A stretch of 64,000 nt of DNA, taken from assembly GCF_902859705.1 (NCBI RefSeq), contig NZ_CADIJO010000007.1, positions 212,664-276,663 on the forward strand. The letters run 5' to 3'. This document shows, one piece after another, positions 1-8,689 of the stretch. The DNA is from Achromobacter deleyi. Lineage in GTDB: Bacteria > Pseudomonadota > Gammaproteobacteria > Burkholderiales > Burkholderiaceae_B. A program made the position numbers and the translations under genes. How positions within the stretch are numbered: the stretch's first letter is position 1; each line of letters begins with the position of its first letter. Below the pieces are notes generated by a model. The model saw only the letters and a program-made list of their open reading frames with translations. It searched no databases and was not told the DNA's origin.

Positions 1-167
1 AGCGCCAGCGGGCCGATCAGCGGCAACAGGCGCGTGGCGGTCCATTTGCGCGGCGGGCGGGACGTCGGCGCGCCGGTGATGGCAGGGGGCGCCACCGTGG
101 CGGCCGGCTTTGCAGCCACGGCGGCGGCCGGTGCGCCGGGCGTGCGGTTGGCGTTGATCGCATCCAT
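1..167 (-). CDS. Probable ABC transporter permease, N-terminal part only
   Basis: The ATG at 167-165 opens a frame without stops to the window edge, giving 55 codons. The start lies 3 bases after the stop of the substrate-binding protein gene, so the two are one transcript and probably translationally coupled. The visible part is a long Ala/Pro/Thr-rich cytoplasmic leader followed by the first hydrophobic residues (LLPLIGPLA), as in SsuC/TauC-type permeases that often carry such leaders. The identity is inferred mainly from the neighbour; the diagnostic permease EAA loop is outside the window. Confidence 0.55.
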   Translation of the reverse strand, partial: MDAINANRTPGAPAAAVAAKPAATVAPPAITGAPTSRPPRKWTATRLLPLIGPLA

Positions 168-170
168 GGC

Positions 171-1178
171 TCAGCCCTTGTACAGCATCGAGGCCACGTC
201 GACCTTCTGCGCGAAGATGCCCTTGTCGGCGAACAGGTCGAAGAACTTCTGGAAGTACTGGATGTCGCCGGGGGTGAACTCGTTGTACAGGGTGTAGGCA
301 GCCAGCGGCACGGCTTCGGTCATGGGGCCTTCGATGGCGGTGTAACCCTTCATGAAGGGGCGCGCCTCGTCCGGTTTGGTGCGAATCAGCTCGATGCCGC
401 GGGCGTACGCGGCGATGAATTTCTTGCTTTCCTCGGGGTACTTCTTCAGGAACGCGGTGGTCAGCGAGGCCGATCCGCCGAACCACGGCGCCATCGGATC
501 GCCCAGCACGTACTTGGCGATCACGCCCGCTTCGAGCACACGGGTGGTGCCGTTCAGGCGGCCGACCGTGCCCGTGGGTTCCAGCGTGTAGCACGCGTCC
601 AACTGGCCGGCGGCAACCGCGGCGACGTGCTGGCTGATTGCCAACTCGACCACGGTTGCCCCGGTTGCGCCGGCGCGCTCCAGCACTGCTTTGGCCAGCG
701 TGGCATTCTGGATGCCGGGTCCAGAACCGACCTTTTTCCCCTTGAGGTCTGCGATGGATTGGATGGGACTGTCTTTCGCGACAATGAACTCGTCCAGCAC
801 GTTCTTGGCGTTGCTGGGGTTGGACGCAAAAATCTTGAACAGGCCGGGCGAGGCGATCTCGCCGATGGCCAGGTTGGCCGAACCCGTGCCATTGGCGCTG
901 CCGTCGGCGCGGCCGGCCAGCATGGCTTCCATGACTTGCTGGGCGCCCGCGAACTTCAGCGCTTCGACATTCAGGCCGGCTTCCTTGAAGTAGCCCTTTT
1001 CGATGGCGGCATAGAACGGCAGCCCGGCTGCCACCGGCCAGTAGCCGATGCGGATGGTCGGGCCAGACTGCGCGCGCACCAGAGCGGGCGCGGCCAACGC
1101 GGCGGCTCCCAGCGCGGCGCCCTGCATCAGCTTGCGGCGGGTGGCGTTGAAGGCAAAGGGCGCGGGGCGGTTGGTCAT
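171..1178 (-). CDS. ABC transporter substrate-binding protein, NitT/TauT (SsuA/NMT1-like) family
   Basis: This is a 335-residue periplasmic solute receptor. The ATG at 1178 is chosen because AGGAG lies just upstream and the protein then begins with a twin-arginine signal (RRKLMQG at about residues 14-20, hydrophobic stretch, cleavage near ALVRA). The mature part starts with TIRIGYWPVAAGLPFYAAIE, the usual opening of NMT1/SsuA-like receptors that deliver sulfonates, nitrate, taurine or pyrimidine precursors to an ABC permease. Ligand specificity cannot be read. A probable permease gene follows 3 bases downstream, and a LysR gene is divergent upstream. Confidence 0.9.
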   Translation of the reverse strand: MTNRPAPFAFNATRRKLMQGAALGAAALAAPALVRAQSGPTIRIGYWPVAAGLPFYAAIEKGYFKEAGLNVEALKFAGAQQVMEAMLAGRADGSANGTGSANLAIGEIASPGLFKIFASNPSNAKNVLDEFIVAKDSPIQSIADLKGKKVGSGPGIQNATLAKAVLERAGATGATVVELAISQHVAAVAAGQLDACYTLEPTGTVGRLNGTTRVLEAGVIAKYVLGDPMAPWFGGSASLTTAFLKKYPEESKKFIAAYARGIELIRTKPDEARPFMKGYTAIEGPMTEAVPLAAYTLYNEFTPGDIQYFQKFFDLFADKGIFAQKVDVASMLYKG

Positions 1179-1205
1179 GCGGAACTCCTGGTCGGCGGGA
1201 TGGGC

Positions 1206-1243
1206 GCTTGTAGACAAGCTTGCATACCAGGGACATAAGCAAG
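1206..1243. promoter_or_regulatory. Overlapping dyads in the ABC transporter/LysR divergent promoter region
   Basis: A perfect 14-bp palindrome, GCTTGT-AG-ACAAGC, lies at 1206-1219. It is followed by a longer dyad with arms CTTGC (1219-1223) and GCAAG (1239-1243) separated by 15 bases. Both sit 28-65 bases upstream of the ABC receptor start and about 220 bases before the LysR start. Paired dyads of this kind are typical of LysR recognition and activation sites, so the adjacent LysR protein is the natural candidate. Binding is inferred. Confidence 0.45.
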
Positions 1244-1458
1244 ACCCGTGCCAACTTGTGAACATGGCACCGTTTCCCGGGGCCGCGCGGGCAGGCGATC
1301 CGCGTCGGGGCGCGTCGTGAACCAGATTGGTGCATGATCGGCACCGCGGCAGGGCGGCAGTGGCGGGCGCGCGCCGTCAGGCGGTAGGATGTGGGCGGAT
1401 CAAGGCTTGCCGCCTTGGCGTACTGAGAAAGGGGCGCGTCGCCAGGCGCGCCGCGGAT

Positions 1459-2370
1459 ATGAATACCCGTTTTGTCGAAGCATTTCTGTGGTCCGCCCGC
1501 CTGGGCAGTTTCCGTGCGGCCAGCGACCGCCTGCACATCACCCAGGCCGCGGTGGCCAACCGCATCGCCTCGCTCGAAGAGGACATCGGCGCGCGGCTGT
1601 TCGAACGCGATGCCAAAGAGCTGCGGCTGACGGCGGTGGGCACGCGCCTGCTGGACTACGGCGAACGCCTGCTCGAACTGCGCCAGCAGATCCTGTCGCT
1701 GGGCCGCACCGGCGACGAAGTGTTCGGCCTGGTGCGCATCGGGGCCATCGAAACCGTGGTGCACACCTGGCTGATCGGCTTTCTGACCAACTTGCGGTCC
1801 ACCTATCCGGGCATCGAGGTGCAGCTGACTTCCGAAACCACCCGCGCATTGCATCGCGGCCTGCGCGAAGGCACGCTGGACATCGCCTTCCAGACCGACC
1901 TGCTGACGGACACCGGCGTCATCAGCACGCCATGCCTGCCGATGGAGATGGGCTGGGTCGGGCCGGCGGGCGACGAAGAAACGCTGACGGTGCAGCAGCT
2001 GCTGAGTGAACCCGTGCTGACCATGAGCCCCGGCTCGCAGCCGCACGAGGCGCTCAAGAACCTGTTTCGCGAGGCCGGCATTCCGCTGGGCAAGGTGCAC
2101 TGCGTCAGCTCGATCTCGGCGCTGGCGCGGCTGGTGCGCAGCGGTTTCGGCCGTGCGCTGGTGCCGTTGCCGCCCATCTACGAATACGTGGCGCGCGGCG
2201 AGATGCAGGTGATCCGCAGCGACATGCCGGTGCCGCCGCAATTGCTGGTGGTGAGCTATCTGGAAGGCGCCGGGTCCGATGCCATTCGCCTGGTGGCCGA
2301 ACTGGCCAGCCGCGCATCCGACCAATACACCGCGTCGGTCACGTCGCCTAAATTCGGCTCGGCGCAATAG
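1459..2370 (+). CDS. LysR-type transcriptional regulator
   Basis: This 303-residue protein has the N-terminal winged helix-turn-helix (SFRAASDRLHITQAAVANRI, about residues 18-37) and a C-terminal co-inducer domain of normal length. The ATG at 1459 is chosen because MNTRFVEAFLWSARLGS is the standard LysR opening; the longer frame upstream is Arg/Ala-rich and not LysR-like. The gene is divergent from the ABC transporter operon and followed at 124 bases by a ferredoxin-fold protein and an MHS transporter on the same strand. It could control either side; the dyads at 1206-1243 favour the ABC operon. Confidence 0.93.
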   Translation: MNTRFVEAFLWSARLGSFRAASDRLHITQAAVANRIASLEEDIGARLFERDAKELRLTAVGTRLLDYGERLLELRQQILSLGRTGDEVFGLVRIGAIETVVHTWLIGFLTNLRSTYPGIEVQLTSETTRALHRGLREGTLDIAFQTDLLTDTGVISTPCLPMEMGWVGPAGDEETLTVQQLLSEPVLTMSPGSQPHEALKNLFREAGIPLGKVHCVSSISALARLVRSGFGRALVPLPPIYEYVARGEMQVIRSDMPVPPQLLVVSYLEGAGSDAIRLVAELASRASDQYTASVTSPKFGSAQ

Positions 2371-2493
2371 AGTTATCCCTTAGTGGGCTTTCAGTAATTC
2401 TGTTGCCGCCGCGAAAAATTACTCGTTTGGCTGGAAAAGGCCTGTCGGCCGAAGATGACCCCCTTCTGCAACCGAAGGGTTTTTCTTCTTGCC

Positions 2494-3168
2494 ATGAGCC
2501 AAGCCAACACGTCTTCCACGCTGCCGCCCAACGGGATGCTGTTCGTCGCCTGCGACGTCGATCCCGCGTTCGAAACCGATTTCAACCGCTGGTACGACCG
2601 TGAGCACGTCGAAGAGCGCGTGCGTATCCCGGGCTTTCTGTCGGGCGCGCGCTATTTCTCGCTGTCGGGCGGCCGCAAGTACCTGGGCCTGTACCGCACG
2701 GAATCGCTGGGCGCCTTCACCACCGCCGACTACCGCGCGGCGTTCGAACGCCAGACGCCGTGGTCGGTGACCAATCTTGACCGCATGCGCGACCCGATGC
2801 GTCGCGTCTGCGCCGTGCAGGCCGTGACCGGCTTCGGCAGCGGCAGCCATATCGCGGTGCTGCCGCTGGTGTTCGGTGGCGACGCCGCAGCGTTGGTCGA
2901 CCGCGCCGCCGAGGCAGGCGCCACGCTGGCCAAGACCGACGGCTTCGTGCAGTCGTACCTGCTGGCGCCGGATGCTGCCCTGAGCGGCCCGCTGCCGCGT
3001 GAATCCACCGAAAACCGCCGCCTGGACCCGATCTTCGTCGTCGAGGCCAGCTCGGCCGACGCGGCCAGGGCGCTGGCCGAGCAGGCATCTGCGGCGCTGG
3101 GCGTGCGCGCCGCCGACGCCTGGCTGCTGGCGCTGGGCTGGAAGCTGGCGGACGCCGACCTGCGCTGA
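2494..3168 (+). CDS. Putative ferredoxin-fold (EthD/DUF4286-like) protein
   Basis: This 224-residue protein appears to have two similar halves. The first (about residues 15-100) carries the pattern FNRWYDREHVEERVRIPGF, then GARYF and KYLGLYR, which recalls dimeric alpha-beta barrel proteins of the EthD/DUF4286 type. The second half is more diverged. It has no signal peptide or membrane segment. The ATG at 2494 is preferred over an in-frame start 39 bases earlier because the domain begins shortly after it; neither has a strong ribosome site. The gene lies 39 bases before an MHS transporter, so a role in handling the imported compound is plausible. The enzymatic function is unknown. Confidence 0.65.
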   Translation: MSQANTSSTLPPNGMLFVACDVDPAFETDFNRWYDREHVEERVRIPGFLSGARYFSLSGGRKYLGLYRTESLGAFTTADYRAAFERQTPWSVTNLDRMRDPMRRVCAVQAVTGFGSGSHIAVLPLVFGGDAAALVDRAAEAGATLAKTDGFVQSYLLAPDAALSGPLPRESTENRRLDPIFVVEASSADAARALAEQASAALGVRAADAWLLALGWKLADADLR

Positions 3169-3207
3169 TCTGCGGCGCAATCCACACATCACACATGGGG
3201 AAACACA

Positions 3208-4527
3208 ATGGCTGAAAACACGCTGCATGCGCCGGCAACCGCGCACCCGGCGGCCTCGCCGGACAAGATGAAACGGTTGGCGATGGCCAGCTCGGTCGGC
3301 ACCACGCTGGAGTGGTACGACTTCACCATCTACAACCTGATGGCCGCGCTGGTCTTCAATTCGATCTTCTTTCCGTCGTTCGACCCGCTGACGGGCACCA
3401 TCCTGGCGTTCTCGACCTATGCGGTCGGGTACGTCTCGCGGCCGCTGGGCGGCTTCGTGTTCGGCCACCTGGGCGATCGCCTGGGCCGCAAGTTCGTGCT
3501 GGTCGCCACCTTGGTGATCATGGGCATCTCGACCGGCCTGATGGGCATGCTGCCCACCTACGCCAGCTGGGGCGTCTGGGCGCCGGTGGCGCTGGTGGCC
3601 TTGCGCTTCATCCAGGGCGTGGCGCTGGGCGGCGAATGGGCCGGCGCGGTGCTGCTGTCGATGGAACACGGCAAACCCAACCAGCGTGGCCGCAACGCCT
3701 CGTTCACGCAGGTCGGGCCGTCGTGCGGCACGCTGATCGGCACCGGCTTCATCGCTGTCATTTCGGCCTGGCTCAGCCCCGAGGAATTCCAGGCCTGGGG
3801 CTGGCGCGTGCCGTTCATTTCCAGCGTGGCGCTGGTGCTGTTCGGCCTGTGGCTGCGCCGCGGCGTGGAAGAAACGCCGGTGTTCCTGGAAATGGAGCAA
3901 AAGCGCGAAACCGCCAGCACGCCCATCAAGGAAGTGCTGGGCCAGCACTGGCGCCAGTTGCTGGTGGCCGGCGGCTCGCGCATCGGCTCGGACGTGCTGT
4001 ACGCCCTGGTGGTGGTGTTCACGCTGACCTACGTGACGACGGTGCTGCACCTGTCGCGGCCCATGGCGCTGACGGCGACCATGCTGGGCGCGGCATTGAA
4101 CGCCCTGGCCGTGCCGCTGTTCGGGCATCTGTCGGACAGGATCGGACGTCGTCCGGTGTACCTGGCCGGCGCGGCGCTGGGGATCGTGTGGGCGTTCGTC
4201 TTCTTCACGCTGATGGACACCGCGCATCCCATCGCCATCTGCGCCGCCGTGGTGGTGGGCCTGTTGATCCACGCGATGATGTACGGCCCCCAGGCCGCCT
4301 TCATCACCGAGCAGTTCCCGAGCCGGGTGCGCTACGCGGGGTCGTCGCTGGCCTACACGCTGGCGGGCATCGTGGGCGGGGGCTTTGCGCCGCTGATCAT
4401 CGCCAGCCTGTTCAAGTCGTGGAATTCCACCCTGGCGATCTCGCTGTACGTGGCCGCCGCGCTGCTGGTCACCGCCATCGCGGTGCTGGCGGCCAAGGAA
4501 ACGGCCAAGGCGCCGCTGCAACGCTGA
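3208..4527 (+). CDS. MFS transporter, metabolite:H+ symporter (MHS) family
   Basis: This 439-residue inner-membrane carrier has about 12 hydrophobic segments. The N-terminus GTTLEWYDFTIYNLMAAL and the loop GHLGDRLGRKFVL are hallmarks of the MHS group (shikimate, citrate, proline/betaine and alpha-ketoglutarate symporters). A second loop, GHLSDRIGRRPVYLAG, begins the second six-helix half. It probably imports an organic acid with protons; the substrate is not determinable. It sits 39 bases after the ferredoxin-fold gene and has its own GGGGAAAC-type ribosome site. A hairpin and T-run follow the stop. Confidence 0.92.
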   Translation: MAENTLHAPATAHPAASPDKMKRLAMASSVGTTLEWYDFTIYNLMAALVFNSIFFPSFDPLTGTILAFSTYAVGYVSRPLGGFVFGHLGDRLGRKFVLVATLVIMGISTGLMGMLPTYASWGVWAPVALVALRFIQGVALGGEWAGAVLLSMEHGKPNQRGRNASFTQVGPSCGTLIGTGFIAVISAWLSPEEFQAWGWRVPFISSVALVLFGLWLRRGVEETPVFLEMEQKRETASTPIKEVLGQHWRQLLVAGGSRIGSDVLYALVVVFTLTYVTTVLHLSRPMALTATMLGAALNALAVPLFGHLSDRIGRRPVYLAGAALGIVWAFVFFTLMDTAHPIAICAAVVVGLLIHAMMYGPQAAFITEQFPSRVRYAGSSLAYTLAGIVGGGFAPLIIASLFKSWNSTLAISLYVAAALLVTAIAVLAAKETAKAPLQR

Positions 4528-4533
4528 TGACGC

Positions 4534-4589
4534 GCCGGGGCCAGGCTGGCCCCGGCTGCGCGACAGGGCCTGGATTCCGGGCCTTTTTT
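4534..4589 (+). terminator. Likely transcription terminator after the MHS transporter
   Basis: A perfect 10-bp stem with a 3-base loop (arms 4534-4543 and 4547-4556, GCCGGGGCCA/TGGCCCCGGC) is followed by a weaker hairpin around 4565-4583 that runs into six T residues (4584-4589). The T-run next to the second, imperfect stem fits intrinsic termination. The first stem has no T-run of its own. Confidence 0.45.
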
Positions 4590-4633
4590 GCGTCTGGAGA
4601 CCGGAAAATCGTGGCGAATTCATTCGGCGAAAT

Positions 4634-4671
4634 GTCAGGTATCTGACTTTTCGCTGAATATCAAACGAAAA
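4634..4671. promoter_or_regulatory. Two adjoining inverted repeats upstream of the imelysin operon
   Basis: GTCAG-GTAT-CTGAC (4634-4647) is directly followed by TTTTCG (4648-4653) and its inverse CGAAAA (4666-4671) with a 12-base spacer. The pair lies 85-122 bases upstream of the imelysin start, in AT-richer DNA that should hold the operon promoter. No convincing Fur hexamer array could be read here, although related operons elsewhere are iron-regulated. The binding protein is unknown. Confidence 0.4.
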
Positions 4672-4755
4672 TTGTTTACACTCGCATCCACAAAATTCAA
4701 GGTTGAATGGGGCCGCCGCGGGGCGGAACCCCATTCGCGTTACGGGAGAAAGTCG

Positions 4756-6054
4756 ATGCGCAAGTTGTTGTTGGGAGCGGTGCTGGCGGCCGCGGTGTTC
4801 GGGGGAACGGCGCACGCCGCAGTGCAGCCCAAGGCCGTGGTCACCACGTATTCGGACCTGGCGCTGGCCGGCTACGAAGATTCGCTGACCGCTGCCAAGA
4901 CGCTGCGCGACGCCATCAATGCGCTGGTCGCCAAGCCCAGCGAGCAGACGCTCAAGGCCGCCCGCGACGCCTGGCTGGCCGCGCGCGTGCCCTACCAGCA
5001 GACCGAGGCGTACCGCTTCGGCAACCCCATCGTCGACGACTGGGAAGGCCGCGTGAACGCCTGGCCGCTCGATGAAGGCCTGATCGACTACGTCGATGCG
5101 TCCTACGGCACCGAAAACGACGAGAACGCCTACTACGCCGTCAACGTCATCGCCAATTCCAAGATCTCGGTGGGCGGCAAGACCGTCGACGTCAGCAAGA
5201 TCACGCCGCAACTGCTGTCCGAAGTGCTGCACGAAGCCGACGGCAACGAAGCCAACGTGGCCACCGGCTACCACGCCATCGAATTCCTGCTGTGGGGCCA
5301 GGACCTGAACGGCACCGGCCCCGCGCCGGCCGACCGCAAGGGCACGCCGCAAGAGCGCCATGCCGGCAACCGCCCGCACACCGATTTCGATCCCAAGCAG
5401 TGCACCGGGGGCCACTGCGAACGCCGCATCGAGTTCCTGAAGGCCGTGACCGACCTGCTGGTGACCGACCTGGAAGAAATGGTGGGCAACTGGAAAAAGG
5501 ACGGCGCCGCGCGCAAGGCCGTCGAAGAAGATCCCAAGGCCGGCCTGATCGCGATGCTGACCGGCCTGGGCAGCCTGTCGTACGGCGAACTGGCCGGCGA
5601 ACGCATGAAGCTGGGCCTGATGCTGCACGATCCCGAAGAAGAGCACGACTGCTTCTCGGACAACACCCACAATTCGCACTTCTACGACCAGATCGGCATC
5701 CGCAATGTCTACCTGGGTTCGTACACGCGCATCGACGGCAAGACCGTGGAAGGCGCCAGCCTGTCCGAACTGGTGAAGGCGCGCGATCCCAAGCTGGACG
5801 TCGAAGTGCGCGCCAAGCTGGACGCCACCGTGGCCGCCATGCAGGCGCTCAAGGTACGCGCCGAAACGGTCGAGACCTACGACCAGATGATCGCGGACGG
5901 CAACAAGGAAGGCAACGCCGTGGTGCAGGCCGCCATCGACCGCCTGGTCGACCAGACCCGCAGCCTGGAACGTGTGATCACGTTGCTGGACCTGGGCAAG
6001 GTCGCCATCGAAGGTTCCGACAGCCTGGATAAACCCGACGCCGTATTCAAGTGA
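4756..6054 (+). CDS. Imelysin-family periplasmic iron-regulated protein (IrpA/IcmP type)
   Basis: This 432-residue exported protein has a clear signal peptide (MRKLLLG then AAAVFGGTAHA). It contains the imelysin GxHxxE signature, with His173 and Glu176 in GYHAIEFLLWGQDL, plus a long helical body with NRPHTDF and a Cys pair (CTGGHC). Family members bind iron or haem-related ligands in the periplasm or outer membrane; the old insulin-cleaving peptidase assignment is disputed. The start at 4756 follows GGGAGAA. The next gene overlaps by four bases (GTGA). The order imelysin, DUF1111, imelysin, DUF1513 matches the known PA4370-type locus of Pseudomonas. Confidence 0.9.
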   Translation: MRKLLLGAVLAAAVFGGTAHAAVQPKAVVTTYSDLALAGYEDSLTAAKTLRDAINALVAKPSEQTLKAARDAWLAARVPYQQTEAYRFGNPIVDDWEGRVNAWPLDEGLIDYVDASYGTENDENAYYAVNVIANSKISVGGKTVDVSKITPQLLSEVLHEADGNEANVATGYHAIEFLLWGQDLNGTGPAPADRKGTPQERHAGNRPHTDFDPKQCTGGHCERRIEFLKAVTDLLVTDLEEMVGNWKKDGAARKAVEEDPKAGLIAMLTGLGSLSYGELAGERMKLGLMLHDPEEEHDCFSDNTHNSHFYDQIGIRNVYLGSYTRIDGKTVEGASLSELVKARDPKLDVEVRAKLDATVAAMQALKVRAETVETYDQMIADGNKEGNAVVQAAIDRLVDQTRSLERVITLLDLGKVAIEGSDSLDKPDAVFK

Positions 6055-7568
6055 AGCTCGTATTCGCCGCCGTACTGGCGGCGTCGGCCCATGCCGGCGC
6101 CGCCGCCGCTCCCCCCGCGCCCGCCGGGCGCGATGACCTGACTGCCGAAGACCTCAAACGCGTCCTCGCCATTACCGCGCCCACGCGTGACTTCTCCAAG
6201 GCCGAGACCTTCGAGACCATGCAGGCGGGCGCCACCACCACCAACAAGCTCATCAACGCCGACATCTTCTCGCAGCCGTCGGCCAACATGAGCTTCGAAC
6301 GCCGCCAGGAATTCCAGGTCGGCAATGGCCTGTTCCGCAAGGACTGGGTCTCGGCGCCCGCGTCCACGCAGGCGTCCGATGGCCTGGGGCCGCTGTTCAA
6401 TGCGCGGTCGTGCCAGGCCTGTCACACCAAGGACGGGCGCGGCTCGGTGCCGGGTTTCGATCCCCTCGAACGCCCCGATGCCGTTGCATTGCTGCTGCGC
6501 CTGGCTGTGCCGCAAGGCCCGGACCGCGGCCATCCCAAGCTGGCGCCGGGTGAACTGGCGATGCTGCCCGAGCCGGTCTACGGCGTGCAGTTGCAGAACT
6601 TCGCGGTGGCGGGCCTGCCCGCCGAAGGCCGCATGGAGATCGAATACACGCCGGTCACCGTCGCGCTCAATGGCGGTGAAACCGCCACGCTGATGCAGCC
6701 CGTGTACCGCATCGACAACCTGGGCTACGGCCCCATGCGCAAAGACACGCAGATCTCGCCGCGCCTGGCGCCGCCGATGATCGGCCTGGGGCTGCTGGAA
6801 TCCATCCACGAATCGGACATCCTGGCCAACGTCGGCGCGGACAAGCGCGACGGTATCGTGGGCAAGCCCAATTGGGTTACCGACGTGCGCACCGGCGCGC
6901 GGGTGCTGGGCCGCTTCAATTTGAAGGCCGGCCAGCCCACGGTCGAACAGCAGAGCGCTGCCGCCTTTTCCAACGACATGGGGCTGTCTTCGCCGCTGTT
7001 CCCCAACCACTACGGCGACTGTACGCCGGCCCAGACGCAGTGCCTGAAGATGCCGCATGGCGCGCAGCCGCGTTTCGGGCCCGAGGAAGTGCCGGCCAAG
7101 CTGATGGACTTCGTCACCGTCTATTCCACCAACCTGGCGGTGCCGCAGCGGCGCGACGCCGACGATGCCCGCGTGCTGGCGGGCAAGAAGCTGTTCTACG
7201 AGGCCAACTGCGTCGCCTGCCACGTGCCCAAGTACGTCACCAGCCGCAACGCCAAGCAGGCCGAACACCGCTTCCAGCTGATCTGGCCCTACACCGACAT
7301 GCTGGTGCATGACATGGGCGACGACCTGGCTGATGGCGTCGCCGACGGCGAGGCCACGGGCCGCGAATGGCGCACGCCGCCGCTGTGGGGCATCGGCCTG
7401 ACCAAGACCGTGAACCCCACCGCCACCTGGCTGCACGACGGCCGCGCCCGCACGCTGCTCGAAGCCGTGCTGTGGCACGGCGGCGCGGGCCAGCCCGCGC
7501 GCGATCGCGTCGTAGCGATGACGCCCGAAGAACGCGCCGATCTCATCCGTTTCCTGGAGTCGTTGTGA
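6051..7568 (+). CDS. Di-haem c-type protein, DUF1111 (so-called thiol oxidoreductase)
   Basis: This 505-residue exported protein starts at GTG 6051, overlapping the stop of the first imelysin gene. It has two CxxCH haem c sites, Cys121-x2-Cys124-His125 (CQACH) and Cys387-x2-Cys390-His391 (CVACH), the layout of DUF1111 proteins distantly related to MauG/di-haem peroxidases. The signal peptide is short (KLVFAAVLAASAHAGA). In family loci this protein always accompanies imelysins, so it probably supplies redox chemistry for a periplasmic iron or haem step. It overlaps the next gene by one base (TGATG). Confidence 0.9.
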   Translation: MKLVFAAVLAASAHAGAAAAPPAPAGRDDLTAEDLKRVLAITAPTRDFSKAETFETMQAGATTTNKLINADIFSQPSANMSFERRQEFQVGNGLFRKDWVSAPASTQASDGLGPLFNARSCQACHTKDGRGSVPGFDPLERPDAVALLLRLAVPQGPDRGHPKLAPGELAMLPEPVYGVQLQNFAVAGLPAEGRMEIEYTPVTVALNGGETATLMQPVYRIDNLGYGPMRKDTQISPRLAPPMIGLGLLESIHESDILANVGADKRDGIVGKPNWVTDVRTGARVLGRFNLKAGQPTVEQQSAAAFSNDMGLSSPLFPNHYGDCTPAQTQCLKMPHGAQPRFGPEEVPAKLMDFVTVYSTNLAVPQRRDADDARVLAGKKLFYEANCVACHVPKYVTSRNAKQAEHRFQLIWPYTDMLVHDMGDDLADGVADGEATGREWRTPPLWGIGLTKTVNPTATWLHDGRARTLLEAVLWHGGAGQPARDRVVAMTPEERADLIRFLESL

Positions 7569-8689
7569 TGGCATCCCTTGTTGTGCGCCGGATCTTGCCA
7601 GCCAAGGCCGCACTGGCCGTGGTGTTGCTGGCCGGGACGTCGGCCTGGCCGCTGGCGGTCCGCGCCGAACTGCCTGCCGACCTGGGCGAACGCCTGGCGC
7701 AGGGCTACGCCCGGCCAGCGGTGGCCGCCATGGCCGAGGCCGCCGGCGCGCTGGAAGGCGCGCTGGGGCCCTGGTGCAGCAAGCCGGACGCGGCCGGCGC
7801 CAAGCGCGTCAACGACGCGTTCGCCGGGTTGGCGCAGGCGTGGGCACGCATCGAGTTCCTGCGCTTCGGGCCGTTGGTGCAGGCGAACCGCTTTGAACGG
7901 CTGGCGTTCTGGCCGGACACCCGCGGCGTGATGCCCAAGCAGGTGCAGGCGCTGATCGCCGCGCAGGACGCCGCGCTGCTCAAGCCCGGCGCGCTGGCTG
8001 GCCGCAGCGTGGCCGTGCAGGGCCTGCCGGCGCTGGAATACGTGCTGTACGGCGAACCCGCGCTGCTCAAGCGGGCGGGCGCCACGCAACCCGGCACGCC
8101 GACATTCCCTTACGCCTGCGGCTATGCCGTGGCGGTGTCGGCCAATGTGGCCGCGATGTCGCGCGACGTGGCCCAGGCCTGGAGCGCGCAGGGCGAATTC
8201 GGGCGCCAGTTCGCGCGGCCGCAGGCCGGCAACGACCTGTACCGCGATCCGCAGGAAGTGGCGGCCGAAGCGATGAAGGCCCTGTCCACCGGCCTGCAGT
8301 TCGCGCGCGACGTGAAGATTCTGCCGGTGCTGGGTGATTCGGCCGCCAACGCGCGGCCCAAGCGCGCCGCCTTCTGGCGCAGCGGCCTGACCACGCGCAC
8401 GCTGGCCGCCAACCTGGACGGCCTGGCGGCGTTCTACACCGCGGGCGGCTATGTGCTGCCCAAGGGCGACGAATGGATGGCGGGATCGGTGCTGGGTGAA
8501 TTGGCCAGCGCGGCGGCGACGCTGCGCGACGTGCCCGCGCCGTTGGACGCGGCATTGGCTGACGCCGACGGGCGCCGGCAACTGGAGCTGGCCGCGCTGA
8601 CCTTGAAGAACGGCAAGGCCATCGTCGACCAGGACCTGGCGCCCGCGCTGGGCGTCACCATCGGATTCAACGCGCTCGATGGCGACTGA
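7568..8689 (+). CDS. Second imelysin-family protein
   Basis: This 373-residue exported protein has a hydrophobic signal (AALAVVLLAGTSAWPLAVRA). It resembles the second imelysin of the four-gene locus: the place of the GxHxxE motif is taken by GLPALEYVLYG, so the Glu is kept but the His is missing. Other helical segments (AWARIEFLRFGPL, RFERLAFWPDTRG) fit the imelysin fold. It probably shares a partner role with the His-containing first imelysin. The start at 7568 overlaps the previous stop, and the end overlaps the DUF1513 gene by 11 bases, indicating tight coupling. Confidence 0.85.
   Translation: MASLVVRRILPAKAALAVVLLAGTSAWPLAVRAELPADLGERLAQGYARPAVAAMAEAAGALEGALGPWCSKPDAAGAKRVNDAFAGLAQAWARIEFLRFGPLVQANRFERLAFWPDTRGVMPKQVQALIAAQDAALLKPGALAGRSVAVQGLPALEYVLYGEPALLKRAGATQPGTPTFPYACGYAVAVSANVAAMSRDVAQAWSAQGEFGRQFARPQAGNDLYRDPQEVAAEAMKALSTGLQFARDVKILPVLGDSAANARPKRAAFWRSGLTTRTLAANLDGLAAFYTAGGYVLPKGDEWMAGSVLGELASAAATLRDVPAPLDAALADADGRRQLELAALTLKNGKAIVDQDLAPALGVTIGFNALDGD

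Noticed and set aside
4600..4755. Fur box upstream of the imelysin operon
   Set aside because: Related operons are iron-regulated, but no run of GATAAT-like hexamers could be read here, so only the dyads are reported.
2419..5679. A very long open frame (over 1000 codons) antisense to the ferredoxin-fold, MHS and imelysin genes
   Set aside because: It is rich in Arg, Gln, His and Gly with no recognisable domain, as expected for the mirror frame of GC-rich genes; the plus-strand genes have clear family motifs.
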